Assembly: GCA_028139685.1 (NCBI GenBank)
Contig: JAOINQ010000006.1
Span: 1 to 32,100 of the forward strand
Direction: 5' to 3'
From: Betaproteobacteria bacterium
Lineage (GTDB): Bacteria > Pseudomonadota > Gammaproteobacteria > Burkholderiales > Burkholderiaceae_A
Length of the DNA: 32,100 nt
Shown here: positions 9,821 through 18,579 of the stretch, piece by piece
Position numbering within the stretch: position 1 is the stretch's first letter
Layout of the letters: each line of letters opens with the position of its first letter
Translations under genes and position numbers: made by a program
The notes under the pieces: generated by a model
Database searches by the model: none
What the model was told of the DNA's origin: nothing
Seen by the model: only the letters and a program-made list of their open reading frames with translations

Positions 9821-10915
9821 ATGATACCCATGGTCGACTTAAAGACTCAATATGAACTCTTAAAGAGTGATATTAATAAAGCGATAAAGGAAGTACTAGT
9901 TAGTACGAACTTCATTCAAGGGCCTAATGTAAAACAATTTGAAAAAGAAATAGCAAATTATTTCTCTGTTGATCCAAAAAGAATATTTTCCGTTGGCTCT
10001 GGAACAGATGCTTTACATCTCTCGCTTCTCGCTTTAAGTCCCGACCCTGATGATGAAATAATAACAACTCCGTTCAGTTTTATTTCATCAGCCTGGCCAG
10101 CATCATATACAAATTGTAAGCTAGTATTTGTTGATATCGACCCGCATACCTTTAATATTGATCTACAACTACTAGAAAAGGCTATCTCAAAAAAAACTAG
10201 AGCAATTATTCCCGTACACTTGTTCGGCCAAACTGTAGATATCCCTCAAATTAAGGAAATGATCACCGGAAAAAAGATCGCGATAATTGAAGATTGTGCC
10301 CAGGCATTCGGGGCTCAAATAAAAGACAAAAAAGTAGGAACTTTTGGCGATTTTGGATGTTTCAGCTTCTTCCCAAGTAAAAACCTGGGTGCTTATGGTG
10401 ATGGAGGTTTAATAATATCTAATAGCAGCGAATATTCTGAAAAAATCTCTATGCTAAGAAACCACGGAAGTAATCGCCGGTATCACCATGATATTGTTGG
10501 CTTTAATAGCCGACTAGACGAGATACAAGCTGCCATACTTCGCGTTAAATTACAACATATCGAGAGATTTAACCATTTACGAAAAAATGTTGCAACTCAA
10601 TATAATTCGCAGATTAAAAACTCAAATGTAACACTCCCCTCTATTAGCGATCATTTTGATCACGTATTTCATCAATACACGATTCTCAGCAACACTAGAG
10701 ATGAATTACAATCATATCTGCACGAAAATGGTGTAAGTTCGGCGATCTATTATCCAATACCCATCCACAAACAGAATGTTTACAAATCGTCACAAACAAA
10801 TACCACTTTGAAGAATGCAGAAGAAATAGCAACAAAATGCCTGTCGCTTCCGATATACCCAGAGCTGAAACTTGATGACATCAAATATATAGCCAACCTT
10901 ATTAACAAATTCTAG
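9821..10915 (+). CDS. gnnB: DegT/DnrJ/EryC1 aminotransferase, probable GnnB
   Basis: This 364-residue PLP-dependent aminotransferase carries GSGTDALHL (59-67) for phosphate binding, EDCAQAFGA with Asp158 against the pyridine ring, and FSFFPSKNLGAYGDGG with Lys187 as the Schiff-base lysine. In the GnnA/GnnB pathway it transfers an amino group, from glutamate, to the 3-keto sugar to give UDP-GlcNAc3N. The start follows the gnnA stop by 2 nt with AGGA 6 nt upstream; lpxB follows after 10 nt. Sugar aminotransferases of this family act on many nucleotide sugars, so the substrate is inferred from context. Confidence 0.83.
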   Translation: MIPMVDLKTQYELLKSDINKAIKEVLVSTNFIQGPNVKQFEKEIANYFSVDPKRIFSVGSGTDALHLSLLALSPDPDDEIITTPFSFISSAWPASYTNCKLVFVDIDPHTFNIDLQLLEKAISKKTRAIIPVHLFGQTVDIPQIKEMITGKKIAIIEDCAQAFGAQIKDKKVGTFGDFGCFSFFPSKNLGAYGDGGLIISNSSEYSEKISMLRNHGSNRRYHHDIVGFNSRLDEIQAAILRVKLQHIERFNHLRKNVATQYNSQIKNSNVTLPSISDHFDHVFHQYTILSNTRDELQSYLHENGVSSAIYYPIPIHKQNVYKSSQTNTTLKNAEEIATKCLSLPIYPELKLDDIKYIANLINKF

Positions 10916-10925
10916 AAAGAACTTT

Positions 10926-12086
10926 TTGAAAAGGATTCTGATACTGACCGGAGAAAAATCTGGCGAAATAATTGCAAAACCACTTGTATTAGAAATAAGA
11001 AAGCAAATCGAGGAATCCATTTGTATCACTGGTATGACTGGAGACATTCTTTCCCCTTACCTTGATGAAACCATTGTAAATTCGAATACTTTTGGGGTTA
11101 TTGGATTTGTTGAAGCGCTATCTAAATATCGCGTACTTAAAAAAGCGCAAAAAAAAATTTTCGAAAAACTTAAATCTTCAAATTTTGATTTAGTTGTTCT
11201 CGTAGATTTTATTGGCTTTAACTTAACTATAGGGAAATTCGCAAAAAAGATGGGTGTCCCCGTAATTTTATATGTTGGCCCGCAGATATGGGCATGGAAA
11301 AAAAATAGAATAAAAAAACTAAAAAAATGTCTTGATTTTATCGGCTTAATATTGCCATTTGAGGAGGCACTGTATAACAAAGAACCCTTTCATGCGACGT
11401 ATGTTGGAAACCCTCTTATCGAGTCACTACCTAGAAACTTTTCTAAAAATGAGGCGGTGGCAAAATTTTCTTTTATTAAAAAAGGAGACCTTGTAATTTC
11501 ATTTCTACCCGGTAGTAGAGACTCTGAAATCAAATATCATTTTTTAATTATCTGTGAAACCATTGTTAAACTATATGATCAATATTCGAACGCAAAATTT
11601 ATAATATCACTTGCAAAAATATCTGATATTTCTTCAACTGAGGTAAAACTAATTGACTCTCTCAAACAGGATGGAATACCTATTTATATACAATCCGGAA
11701 TGACGCACGATGTGATATTGAGCTCCGATGTGGTTGGCACGGCTTCAGGTACTGCAAGTCTCGAGACAGCATTACTAAAGGTTCCATGTGTGATATTTTA
11801 TAAATCATCTTTTTCGTCTTATCTAATATTTAAAATGTTTTCACTAATTAAATATGTAGGTCTCCCTAACATAATAATGGGGGTAGAAATTGTAACAGAA
11901 CTTCTACAAGATAACTTCAATGCGAAAAAACTTTCCAACGAAATAATAAAAATTATAGAGGTTAAAAATGTTGCCAAAAACCAAATTGCAAATTTTAATA
12001 GGTTAGAAAAAAAGTTAGGCCCAAGTAGTGCATCAAAAGCAATGGCTTCAATTATAGCGAGGGTCTTGTCAGATTCGAGCCTTTAA
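10926..12086 (+). CDS. lpxB: Lipid A disaccharide synthase
   Basis: LpxB (GT19) joins UDP-diacylglucosamine and lipid X into the beta-1,6 disaccharide of lipid A at the inner membrane. Family blocks seen are LTGEKSGE near the start, VIGFVEAL, GPQIWAWKKNRIKKLKK, LPFEEALY, FLPGSRDSEI and the TASGTASLE donor-site segment. The 386 residues are of normal length. The start is TTG (10926): the conserved N-terminus begins within eight residues and there is no suitable ATG. It is the last gene of the gnnA-gnnB-lpxB unit. Its final 18 nt overlap the convergent lpxA. The sequence is richer in Lys and Ile than the flanking genes, in line with AT richness. Confidence 0.96.
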   Translation: MKRILILTGEKSGEIIAKPLVLEIRKQIEESICITGMTGDILSPYLDETIVNSNTFGVIGFVEALSKYRVLKKAQKKIFEKLKSSNFDLVVLVDFIGFNLTIGKFAKKMGVPVILYVGPQIWAWKKNRIKKLKKCLDFIGLILPFEEALYNKEPFHATYVGNPLIESLPRNFSKNEAVAKFSFIKKGDLVISFLPGSRDSEIKYHFLIICETIVKLYDQYSNAKFIISLAKISDISSTEVKLIDSLKQDGIPIYIQSGMTHDVILSSDVVGTASGTASLETALLKVPCVIFYKSSFSSYLIFKMFSLIKYVGLPNIIMGVEIVTELLQDNFNAKKLSNEIIKIIEVKNVAKNQIANFNRLEKKLGPSSASKAMASIIARVLSDSSL

Positions 12087-12857
12087 ATGGGTACGCAGAA
12101 TACCTCGCTTAGATTCTTTAATAAAATCAATGAATTCCTTCACTTCAGAAAACTGTTCTCCGAGACAATCTAACTCCTCCAAATTAGGACTATTCCTTCT
12201 CTGAACCAATATCCGAAATGCTCTTGCTAGAGAGTCAATTAACTTTCTTTCCATTCCTATTCTTCGTAAACCAACTCGGTTTAGCCCTATTGCTCTCGCA
12301 TAATTTCCCGACGCTAAACAGAAAGGAGGAAGATCTTTGTTAACAGCTGATCCCATGCTAGTAAAAGAGTATCGTCCAATCCGTACAAATTGGTGGATAA
12401 GACTAAAGCCTCCTAATGTAGCATTATCATCAATAAACACATGACCAGCTAACTGAGCGCCGTTCGCCATTAAAATATGATCACCTAATTTGCAGTCATG
12501 GGCAACGTGACTATATGCCATTATCAAATTATGACTACCTACCTCAGTGATGCTTCTCCCTTTAACAGTACCAGTGCTTAATGTACAATTTTCTCTAATA
12601 ACATTATAGTCACCAATTAATAATTTCGTTTTTTCATTTCTATAAGAAACGTCCTGGGGGGGGCCTCCAATAACTGAGAATGGATAGATTAAATTGCCTT
12701 TTCCAATATAGGTATGCCCCATTACTGAGATGTGGCTTAGTAGCTGAGTACCATCTCCTATCTTTACATTATCACCTATCACCGTATAAGGTCCAACGGT
12801 AGCGCTGGGAGATATTTCAGCGTTTTTGCCAACAGTTGCAGTCGGATGTATGTTCAA
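12069..12857 (-). CDS. lpxA: UDP-(3-amino-)GlcNAc acyltransferase LpxA
   Basis: LpxA performs the first acylation of lipid A synthesis. This 262-residue left-handed beta-helix protein has hexapeptide repeats from residue 2 to about 185. Catalytic-site histidines His117 and His120 (SHVAHDC), His139 and His155 (HQF) match E. coli His122, His125, His144 and His160. At the acyl-length ruler position (E. coli Gly173) there is Met168, as in Pseudomonas aeruginosa Met169, which prefers C10 chains. E. coli Lys76 and His99 correspond to Ser71 and Ser94 here. The start is TTG: the fabZ stop lies 6 nt upstream and IHPTA follows at once, so no other start fits. The last five residues (LKARI) and the stop are encoded in the overlap with lpxB. 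Confidence 0.96.
   Translation of the reverse strand: MNIHPTATVGKNAEISPSATVGPYTVIGDNVKIGDGTQLLSHISVMGHTYIGKGNLIYPFSVIGGPPQDVSYRNEKTKLLIGDYNVIRENCTLSTGTVKGRSITEVGSHNLIMAYSHVAHDCKLGDHILMANGAQLAGHVFIDDNATLGGFSLIHQFVRIGRYSFTSMGSAVNKDLPPFCLASGNYARAIGLNRVGLRRIGMERKLIDSLARAFRILVQRRNSPNLEELDCLGEQFSEVKEFIDFIKESKRGILRTHLKARI
12656..12663 (-). repeat. C8 homopolymer inside lpxA
   Basis: Eight consecutive C on the coding strand (G8 on the plus strand) encode the Gly-Pro-Pro-Gln part of GGPPQD (residues 65-68). The reading frame is intact at eight. One base lost or gained would truncate LpxA early. A run of eight G/C is unusual in such AT-rich DNA and is a typical length for slipped-strand errors or sequencing error. 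Confidence 0.8.
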
Positions 12858-12863
12858 TTTCTT

Positions 12864-13319
12864 TTAATTTTCTATTTTATGTAGAGCACACATTAAATCA
12901 GCTTGAGCACATATATTATTCCCAACAGTAGCTATCGCATTATATTTCCACACTCCACCTCTGACCTTCTCAATAGCCACATTTAGATTTAAAACATCAC
13001 CCGGAACTACTGGCTTCTTGAATCTACAATTATCTATACCCACAAAAAAATAAAGCGTGTTGTCATCAGCAGTTTTATTCATTGATTTAAATGATAGAAT
13101 TCCAGCTGTTTGCGCTAGGGCTTCTATGATAAGAACTCCAGGCATGACGGGATAATTAGGAAAGTGTCCCACAAAAAATTCCTCATTCATTGTCACATTT
13201 TTTATTGCCGTGATCGTCTCGTTTGGCACCAAAGAAATTACCTTATCAACTAAAATAAATGGATAACGATGGGGTAATGTGTCTAAAATTTCTCTAATAT
13301 CAAGAGTGTTTTTGTTCAT
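12864..13319 (-). CDS. fabZ: (3R)-hydroxyacyl-ACP dehydratase
   Basis: FabZ dehydrates 3-hydroxyacyl-ACP in fatty-acid elongation and so competes with LpxA and LpxD for the same substrate, which is why they are commonly co-transcribed. The 151-residue hot-dog-fold protein has [11 protein letters not shown] (15-25), the catalytic [12 protein letters not shown] with His52, and Glu66 in IIEALAQ on the central helix. The ATG at 13319 lies 20 nt inside the 3' end of lpxD. The stop is 6 nt before the TTG of lpxA, in the same frame. Confidence 0.97.
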   Translation of the reverse strand: MNKNTLDIREILDTLPHRYPFILVDKVISLVPNETITAIKNVTMNEEFFVGHFPNYPVMPGVLIIEALAQTAGILSFKSMNKTADDNTLYFFVGIDNCRFKKPVVPGDVLNLNVAIEKVRGGVWKYNAIATVGNNICAQADLMCALHKIEN

Positions 13320-14340
13320 TATTTTTATAACCTAAATTTTTTAAAAAAACTGCGGACTTTTTCCACTTCATTTTTTCTTGCATGGGATATACGCCGACAT
13401 AACTGCCGGACGTCTTAATGCTCGACATAACAAGAGTCATTGGACCAATAACGCTATTATCTGGAATTTTTACGTGGTCTAGAATTCCGGCCGCACCACC
13501 AATTTGGCAAGCCTCACCAATGTGCGCACTACCAGCAATACCGACACAACCAGCAATTATTGTGTTTGCGCAAACTGTTACATTATGGGCAATATGAACT
13601 AAATTATCGATTTTCACCCCTTTCCCAATGACAGTTGGGTTAAATGTCCCTGAGTCAATAGTTGTATTTGCACCGATTTCAACATTCTCAGAAATTACTA
13701 CTCCTCCAGTTTGAGGGATTTTATGCCACGCTTTTGTACTATCTTGAGAAAAACCAAAACCCCCTCCACCGATGACTGAACCAGAATTAATTATTGAAGA
13801 ATCACCCACCACAACATCATTGTTAATGGTAACGTTAGGGTGTATCAAACAATTATTCCCAATCATAACTTCATTTCCGATAAACGAGCCTGCTTTTATT
13901 TCGGTATTTGAGCCAATTGTTGAACCTTCTTCTATAACCACATTAGGACCTATTTTCACCCCTTTCCCCAAAACAACAGAGGTATGTATAGTTGCTTTTG
14001 GGTGGATACTGCACTGCACTGTATGACTGATTGTAGTCAATAACTTTGAGCACTTCGCAAACACCAATTTTGGATTCTTGTGAACTAGGGTCGCATATTT
14101 TTGAGTATCACGTGCTTTAATTAATACCTCTAAACCCTGTAATGATGGGCAAACTATCAAAAGGGATGATTCACATTTATTTACATCATTATTTATACTC
14201 CCACTAGTAACAAAAGAAGCTGAATTTGTAGACCCTTCTGAAATGTCTTTAAACTCCTTAATAACCAATGAATCATTTCCATATAAATCACCGCCAAACA
14301 ACGTAACCAAATCCTTTACAGATATTTCATTTTTGGTCAT
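13300..14340 (-). CDS. lpxD: UDP-3-acyl-glucosamine N-acyltransferase LpxD
   Basis: LpxD adds the second 3-hydroxyacyl chain, to the 2-amino group, in lipid A synthesis. The 346-residue protein has an N-terminal uridine-binding domain (to about 105), a hexapeptide-repeat beta-helix (about 110-315) and a C-terminal helix. The catalytic histidine is His252 in VHIAHNVTV, equal to E. coli His239. The ATG overlaps the end of skp by 14 nt and the end overlaps fabZ by 20 nt. In an organism with GnnA/GnnB its substrate would carry a 3-amide instead of a 3-ester chain; nothing in the sequence proves the preference. Confidence 0.96.
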   Translation of the reverse strand: MTKNEISVKDLVTLFGGDLYGNDSLVIKEFKDISEGSTNSASFVTSGSINNDVNKCESSLLIVCPSLQGLEVLIKARDTQKYATLVHKNPKLVFAKCSKLLTTISHTVQCSIHPKATIHTSVVLGKGVKIGPNVVIEEGSTIGSNTEIKAGSFIGNEVMIGNNCLIHPNVTINNDVVVGDSSIINSGSVIGGGGFGFSQDSTKAWHKIPQTGGVVISENVEIGANTTIDSGTFNPTVIGKGVKIDNLVHIAHNVTVCANTIIAGCVGIAGSAHIGEACQIGGAAGILDHVKIPDNSVIGPMTLVMSSIKTSGSYVGVYPMQEKMKWKKSAVFLKNLGYKNNEQKHS

Positions 14341-14842
14341 TGAGAGCTTTAATGACCTTTTGAGTTATATCAATATTAGGAGAGGCATATACAGAGTTTT
14401 CCAAAATCAAATCAAACTTTTCTTCGATAGCAATTTTTTTTATCACAGCACGGGCTTTTTCAACAACGGCGGCTAGCTCTTCATTCTTTCTTTGCGTTAA
14501 ATCTTCTCTAGCTTGCCTCTGCTTTCTCTGGATTTCCTTTTCTAGGTTGCTGATTTCCCTTTGCACTTTTTGTTTATCAGAATTAGTCATCACAGACTGT
14601 TCTTTGTCAAATTTACCAGCAAGATTTTTCAATTTAGCCCCCATCTTTTTAAGCTCATTATCCCTAGGCGCAAATTCTTTTTTTAATCTATCCTCAGCTT
14701 GCTTTGCAATATTAGCTTTTCTAATCACTTCATCAACCTTTACATAACCCAACTTAGTTTGAGCGAACAAGGCTGGACTCATTAATACAAGTTGGGCCAG
14801 GACAAATAGTTTCAAACTAATATTTTTAACATTAGACGTCAT
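14327..14842 (-). CDS. skp: OmpH/Skp periplasmic chaperone
   Basis: Skp is a trimeric periplasmic chaperone that holds unfolded outer-membrane proteins on their way to BamA. I take the ATG at 14842 (171 residues): it opens a clear signal peptide ([18 protein letters not shown], cleavage before QTK) and GGGG lies 7 nt upstream. A longer frame from 14935 would put 31 basic residues, lying within bamA, before the signal peptide. The mature part starts [11 protein letters not shown] and continues as a charged coiled-coil arm (about 45-130), the 'jellyfish' tentacle, before a C-terminal beta-strand region. It follows bamA by 19 nt and overlaps lpxD by 14. Confidence 0.95.
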   Translation of the reverse strand: MTSNVKNISLKLFVLAQLVLMSPALFAQTKLGYVKVDEVIRKANIAKQAEDRLKKEFAPRDNELKKMGAKLKNLAGKFDKEQSVMTNSDKQKVQREISNLEKEIQRKQRQAREDLTQRKNEELAAVVEKARAVIKKIAIEEKFDLILENSVYASPNIDITQKVIKALNDQK

Positions 14843-14861
14843 TTTTTTCCCCTTTGTTTTT

Positions 14862-17195
14862 CTAAAAGGACGTTCCAAGTTGGAACTGAACTGTTTGAAC
14901 CTCATCACCTTCCCTTTTCCTAATCGGTTTACCAAAACTTAGCTTTAATGGCCCCACCGGGGAAAACCAATTGAGGCCTATTCCTACAGACGCTCTAAGT
15001 TCCTCAAAACTTAATTCCTGCGCCTCTCCCCAAATTGACCCCGCATCAAAGTATCCAAATATACGTATAGTCCTATCACCTGTGTTACCCGGCAGAGGGA
15101 AGAGTAATTCGTTGTTTATGACAACTTTCTTCGTTCCACCGAGAGAAGATCCATCAACCTCATCTTTTTCACCGATTGACCTATTAGCAAAACCCCTAAG
15201 AGAACCTATACCCCCTGCATAAAAATTCTTGAAAATTGGATACTCAGTTCCTCCAAGTGGCAAACCGTAACCTGTTTCAACATTCGTAGCATAGGTGATG
15301 TTTTTAGTAACCGGGAGGAACCATTGAATCTCATAAGTAAGTCTAGCATATTCTACCTCACCTATCGGTGTAGCATAATCGAAATTAGCTCTTTGTAATG
15401 TTCCCTTATTGGGTGCTAAGCCATTATCTCTGGTATCTCTCATCCAACCCAATGACAATACTAAAGAATTTGTAGAGCAATCTGGTAAATACGGAATACA
15501 ATAAATTTCAAATCGTCGTGGCGGCGAGAGCCCTAAGTTTATATCAGTAGCTTCATATTTTGTTCCAAAAAATATTTTATCAAACTCGGTAAAAGGAATA
15601 CCAAATCGAATTCCAACTCCCTTAGAATCAATTTTGTAATCTCCTAGAGACGAAATTTGATTAGCATCAAATTTTCTAGTATAGACGTTAAAAGTCCGGC
15701 TTACTCCGTCGTCGGTCCAATACGGATTTGTGTAGCTAAAGGCATAAGTTTGCGAGATGTCACTTGTATTAACCTGGAAGGACACATTTGTTCCTGAACC
15801 TAGAAAATTTCCTTGTGAAATTCCAGCTGTCAGAACTATATTTTCTGAACTTGAAAAACCTAATCCTGCTGAGATACTACCTAGTGGTCGTTCCTCAACC
15901 TCAATACCAATGTCTACCTGATCTTGAGCTTCGTTAATTGGCAGAGTTTTAACTTCTACAGACTGAAAGTAACCCAATCGATCTATTCTTGATCTGGATA
16001 ATCTAATAGCCTCTGCATCATACCAAGCACTTTCTAACTGTCTAAGCTCTCGACGTATAACCTCATCTCTAGTTTTTGCATTTCCACTAATATTAATTCT
16101 TCTGACGTACACCCTATTACCGGAATTGACATTTATTTCAAAATCTACTGTATTTGACTCATCCTTAAATCTAGTTACCGGAAAAGCTCGTGCAAATGCA
16201 TAACCAAAATCACCAAGCCTTTCTTGAATTATCTTTAAGCTATTTTGCAAATTTATATTTGAAAATACATCCCCGGTTTTTAGTAACAAATTTTTTTTGA
16301 TATATTCCGATTGGCCTAAAAGGTCTCCGAGGATATTAACCTTACCAACTTTAAATATATTCCCTTCATTAATTAAAACAGAAATAAAGACCTTTGTTCT
16401 ATCTGGAGAAAGAGATACCTGCTTGGAGATAATTTCAAATTTTACATACCCTCTATCAAGATAATACGAACGTAGTGTCTCTAGATCGCCATCTAATTTT
16501 TCTCTAGAATACTGATTTGATTTTGTGTACCAGGATAACCAATTCTTAGTTCTCTGAGAAAAAAGGTTCAACAAGTCCTTCTCTTCAAAAGCGTTTGATC
16601 CGTAGATTTTGATTTCCTCAATTCTAGCGTCGTCCCCTTCCTCAATAACAATGCCGATTGCTACCCTATTTCTAAGCAAAGGACTAATCGTTGACTCGAT
16701 TTTGACATTATATTTTCCTCGAGAAAGGTACTGGTTTTTAAGAGCCTGTTCAGCTTTTTCAAGAAGATTCCTGTTAAAGATTTCTGATTGGAATAAACCT
16801 ATTTTTTTTAAAGCCTCAAGGAGTGCTTCTTCCTTGAATTCCTTAGATCCTGAAATGTCTATTGAACCTATAGAAGGTCTCTCTTTGAGCTCTACAATTA
16901 ATGAACTCCCCTCAAGAAATACCTTTACATCCTCAAAAAAACCACTATTAAAAAGTACTTTTATCGCTTCGGAGACTTTTTTTCTATCAACAATCTCTTG
17001 CAACTCTATATCTATCAAAGAAAACACTGTTCCTGGCTCTATTCGTTGCAATCCCTCCACTCTGATATCTTCAACCACAACGGAAAACTCACCGACTAGT
17101 TCTTCCTTTTCTGAAGTTTGTGCGATAGTTGGAGAAATTAGTACTAAACAGTTAAGGCTGAAAAAAGCAAGAAAACTAAGTAATGTAAATTTCAT
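14862..17195 (-). CDS. bamA: Outer-membrane protein assembly factor BamA
   Basis: BamA inserts beta-barrel proteins into the outer membrane. The 777-residue protein has a signal peptide cleaved near SPTIA|Q (residue 25), five POTRA domains (about 40-430; the first contains VEDIRVEGLQRIEPGTVF) and a 16-strand barrel. The conserved L6-loop motif is RGF at 667-669 (SLRGFANRSIGE). The chain ends in phenylalanine (VQFQLGTSF), the classical C-terminal outer-membrane signature. The gene lies between rseP (62 nt upstream) and skp (19 nt downstream), the usual envelope-stress and assembly order. Confidence 0.98.
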   Translation of the reverse strand: MKFTLLSFLAFFSLNCLVLISPTIAQTSEKEELVGEFSVVVEDIRVEGLQRIEPGTVFSLIDIELQEIVDRKKVSEAIKVLFNSGFFEDVKVFLEGSSLIVELKERPSIGSIDISGSKEFKEEALLEALKKIGLFQSEIFNRNLLEKAEQALKNQYLSRGKYNVKIESTISPLLRNRVAIGIVIEEGDDARIEEIKIYGSNAFEEKDLLNLFSQRTKNWLSWYTKSNQYSREKLDGDLETLRSYYLDRGYVKFEIISKQVSLSPDRTKVFISVLINEGNIFKVGKVNILGDLLGQSEYIKKNLLLKTGDVFSNINLQNSLKIIQERLGDFGYAFARAFPVTRFKDESNTVDFEINVNSGNRVYVRRINISGNAKTRDEVIRRELRQLESAWYDAEAIRLSRSRIDRLGYFQSVEVKTLPINEAQDQVDIGIEVEERPLGSISAGLGFSSSENIVLTAGISQGNFLGSGTNVSFQVNTSDISQTYAFSYTNPYWTDDGVSRTFNVYTRKFDANQISSLGDYKIDSKGVGIRFGIPFTEFDKIFFGTKYEATDINLGLSPPRRFEIYCIPYLPDCSTNSLVLSLGWMRDTRDNGLAPNKGTLQRANFDYATPIGEVEYARLTYEIQWFLPVTKNITYATNVETGYGLPLGGTEYPIFKNFYAGGIGSLRGFANRSIGEKDEVDGSSLGGTKKVVINNELLFPLPGNTGDRTIRIFGYFDAGSIWGEAQELSFEELRASVGIGLNWFSPVGPLKLSFGKPIRKREGDEVQTVQFQLGTSF

Positions 17196-17257
17196 GGTCG
17201 ATTTAAAACAATTAAATTACTGTCTATCAGGTTATATATATTACTCCATTTACCCAG

Positions 17258-18568
17258 TCAAAATAAATTTTTTAAGTCAATTAGTAGTACAACTATCACT
17301 ACAAAAAAAATAAAAGCAATACTAATTTTTTGCATAATAGAGAGGAAAAACGTACTAAATGGTTTGCCACGAATATATTCAATTAAATAAATTAAACAAT
17401 TACCACCATCTAGCGCTGGTAATGGCATTAGGTTTAATACTCCTATGCTTAAACTGAGAATCGAAACAGTCAAAATATAATCAGAATAGCTACTACTAAT
17501 TCCTTTACTGACAAAAGACCCCGCCTCTACTGGGCTTGAAAAATCAATTGAGGTGCCACTTAAGAAATTGCCAACTGTCGCAAAAACATCTGTTACGAAA
17601 GAAATTATTAATATTCCTGTTTTTTTTAATGACTCAAATACGGACAAGCCTTCCTGATTTGTATAATGAGGGCTGATTTCTAATCCAAGAGTTTCATTTT
17701 CATTTTGCTGTACAAAGAACTCCACGTTCGTGGTTTTTTCAATGCCCCCCATTCTGTCTCTCGATACAGAAAAAACTTGTGTTGATGATTTATTGGTTAT
17801 GTGTGATATAGACTCAACTGTATTTAATAGCTCCCCGTTGATCGAAAAAATCAAATCGTTTTTTTTGAAACCTATCTTTTCTCCAATTGAATCAGCTTTA
17901 ACATTTTCCACCCTAAATCCATTAATTCCAGGCGATAAACCTACTTTAGCGATTCCCTCGTCAATAATTGTTTTTCGCGTCTCGTTATTAAATTTCAAAT
18001 CAAATTCAATTAAATAATCATCTCTCATTATTTTGACCGAAACTTTTTCATCAAGAAGTAGTTTGCTTTTCAATAAACTATCGATTTCATTAAAAGTATT
18101 CACATTCGAACCATTGATCGCTACAAACTTATCATTTTCTTTTAACCCATTAAATTCGGTAGTTAAATTGCTCCCGATGCTCCCTATGACAGGCAATAAC
18201 TTGAATCCACTTACAAATGTGACAGAAAAAATCAACAAGAACGCGAGGATAATATTTGCAAAAGGACCAGCTAGTGCAACAAATGATTTCTCAATTAATG
18301 AACAGGAGTTAAAAAACTTTGTTGGCGATTGATTGCATAAATCTGAATTGTTGTTATCGTCGTCGTCTAGTTGAACAAACCCCCCCAATGGGAAAATAGA
18401 TAACTTCCATAATGTGCCAGTTCTATCATGATAGCTGTATAAACTGCGCCCAAAACCAATAGAGATCGTCCGAACTTTTACTCCAATTAATCTGGCCGCC
18501 ATTAAGTGGCCCAACTCATGTACAAAAATCAACGCCGTAAGAGTTATAAGAAGTATAAAAAAAGACAT
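17258..18568 (-). CDS. rseP: RseP-type site-2 intramembrane zinc protease
   Basis: RseP cleaves anti-sigma factors (RseA in E. coli) within the inner membrane after a first cut by DegS, and also clears signal-peptide remnants. The zinc motif HELGH lies at residues 17-21 in the first membrane helix, and the third ligand motif is in LPALDGG near the C-terminus. PDZ-type repeats lie between, including GFKKNDLIFSINGE. An unusual acidic and polar insert, QLDDDDNNNSDL, follows the GGF segment and is encoded by short GTC-type triplet repeats (about 18350-18370). I use ATG (18568); TTG at 18577 would add three residues, and neither has a clear ribosome site. Confidence 0.95.
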   Translation of the reverse strand: MSFFILLITLTALIFVHELGHLMAARLIGVKVRTISIGFGRSLYSYHDRTGTLWKLSIFPLGGFVQLDDDDNNNSDLCNQSPTKFFNSCSLIEKSFVALAGPFANIILAFLLIFSVTFVSGFKLLPVIGSIGSNLTTEFNGLKENDKFVAINGSNVNTFNEIDSLLKSKLLLDEKVSVKIMRDDYLIEFDLKFNNETRKTIIDEGIAKVGLSPGINGFRVENVKADSIGEKIGFKKNDLIFSINGELLNTVESISHITNKSSTQVFSVSRDRMGGIEKTTNVEFFVQQNENETLGLEISPHYTNQEGLSVFESLKKTGILIISFVTDVFATVGNFLSGTSIDFSSPVEAGSFVSKGISSSYSDYILTVSILSLSIGVLNLMPLPALDGGNCLIYLIEYIRGKPFSTFFLSIMQKISIAFIFFVVIVVLLIDLKNLF

Positions 18569-18579
18569 AATGGCCAAAT

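Noticed and set aside
14843..14935. N-terminal extension of Skp
   Set aside because: It would place 31 basic residues ahead of a clear signal peptide and lies within the end of bamA.
16609..17313. Long open frame (234 codons) antisense to bamA
   Set aside because: It lies fully opposite the well-supported POTRA region of bamA, is rich in Ser and Leu as expected of antisense frames, and has no start signal.
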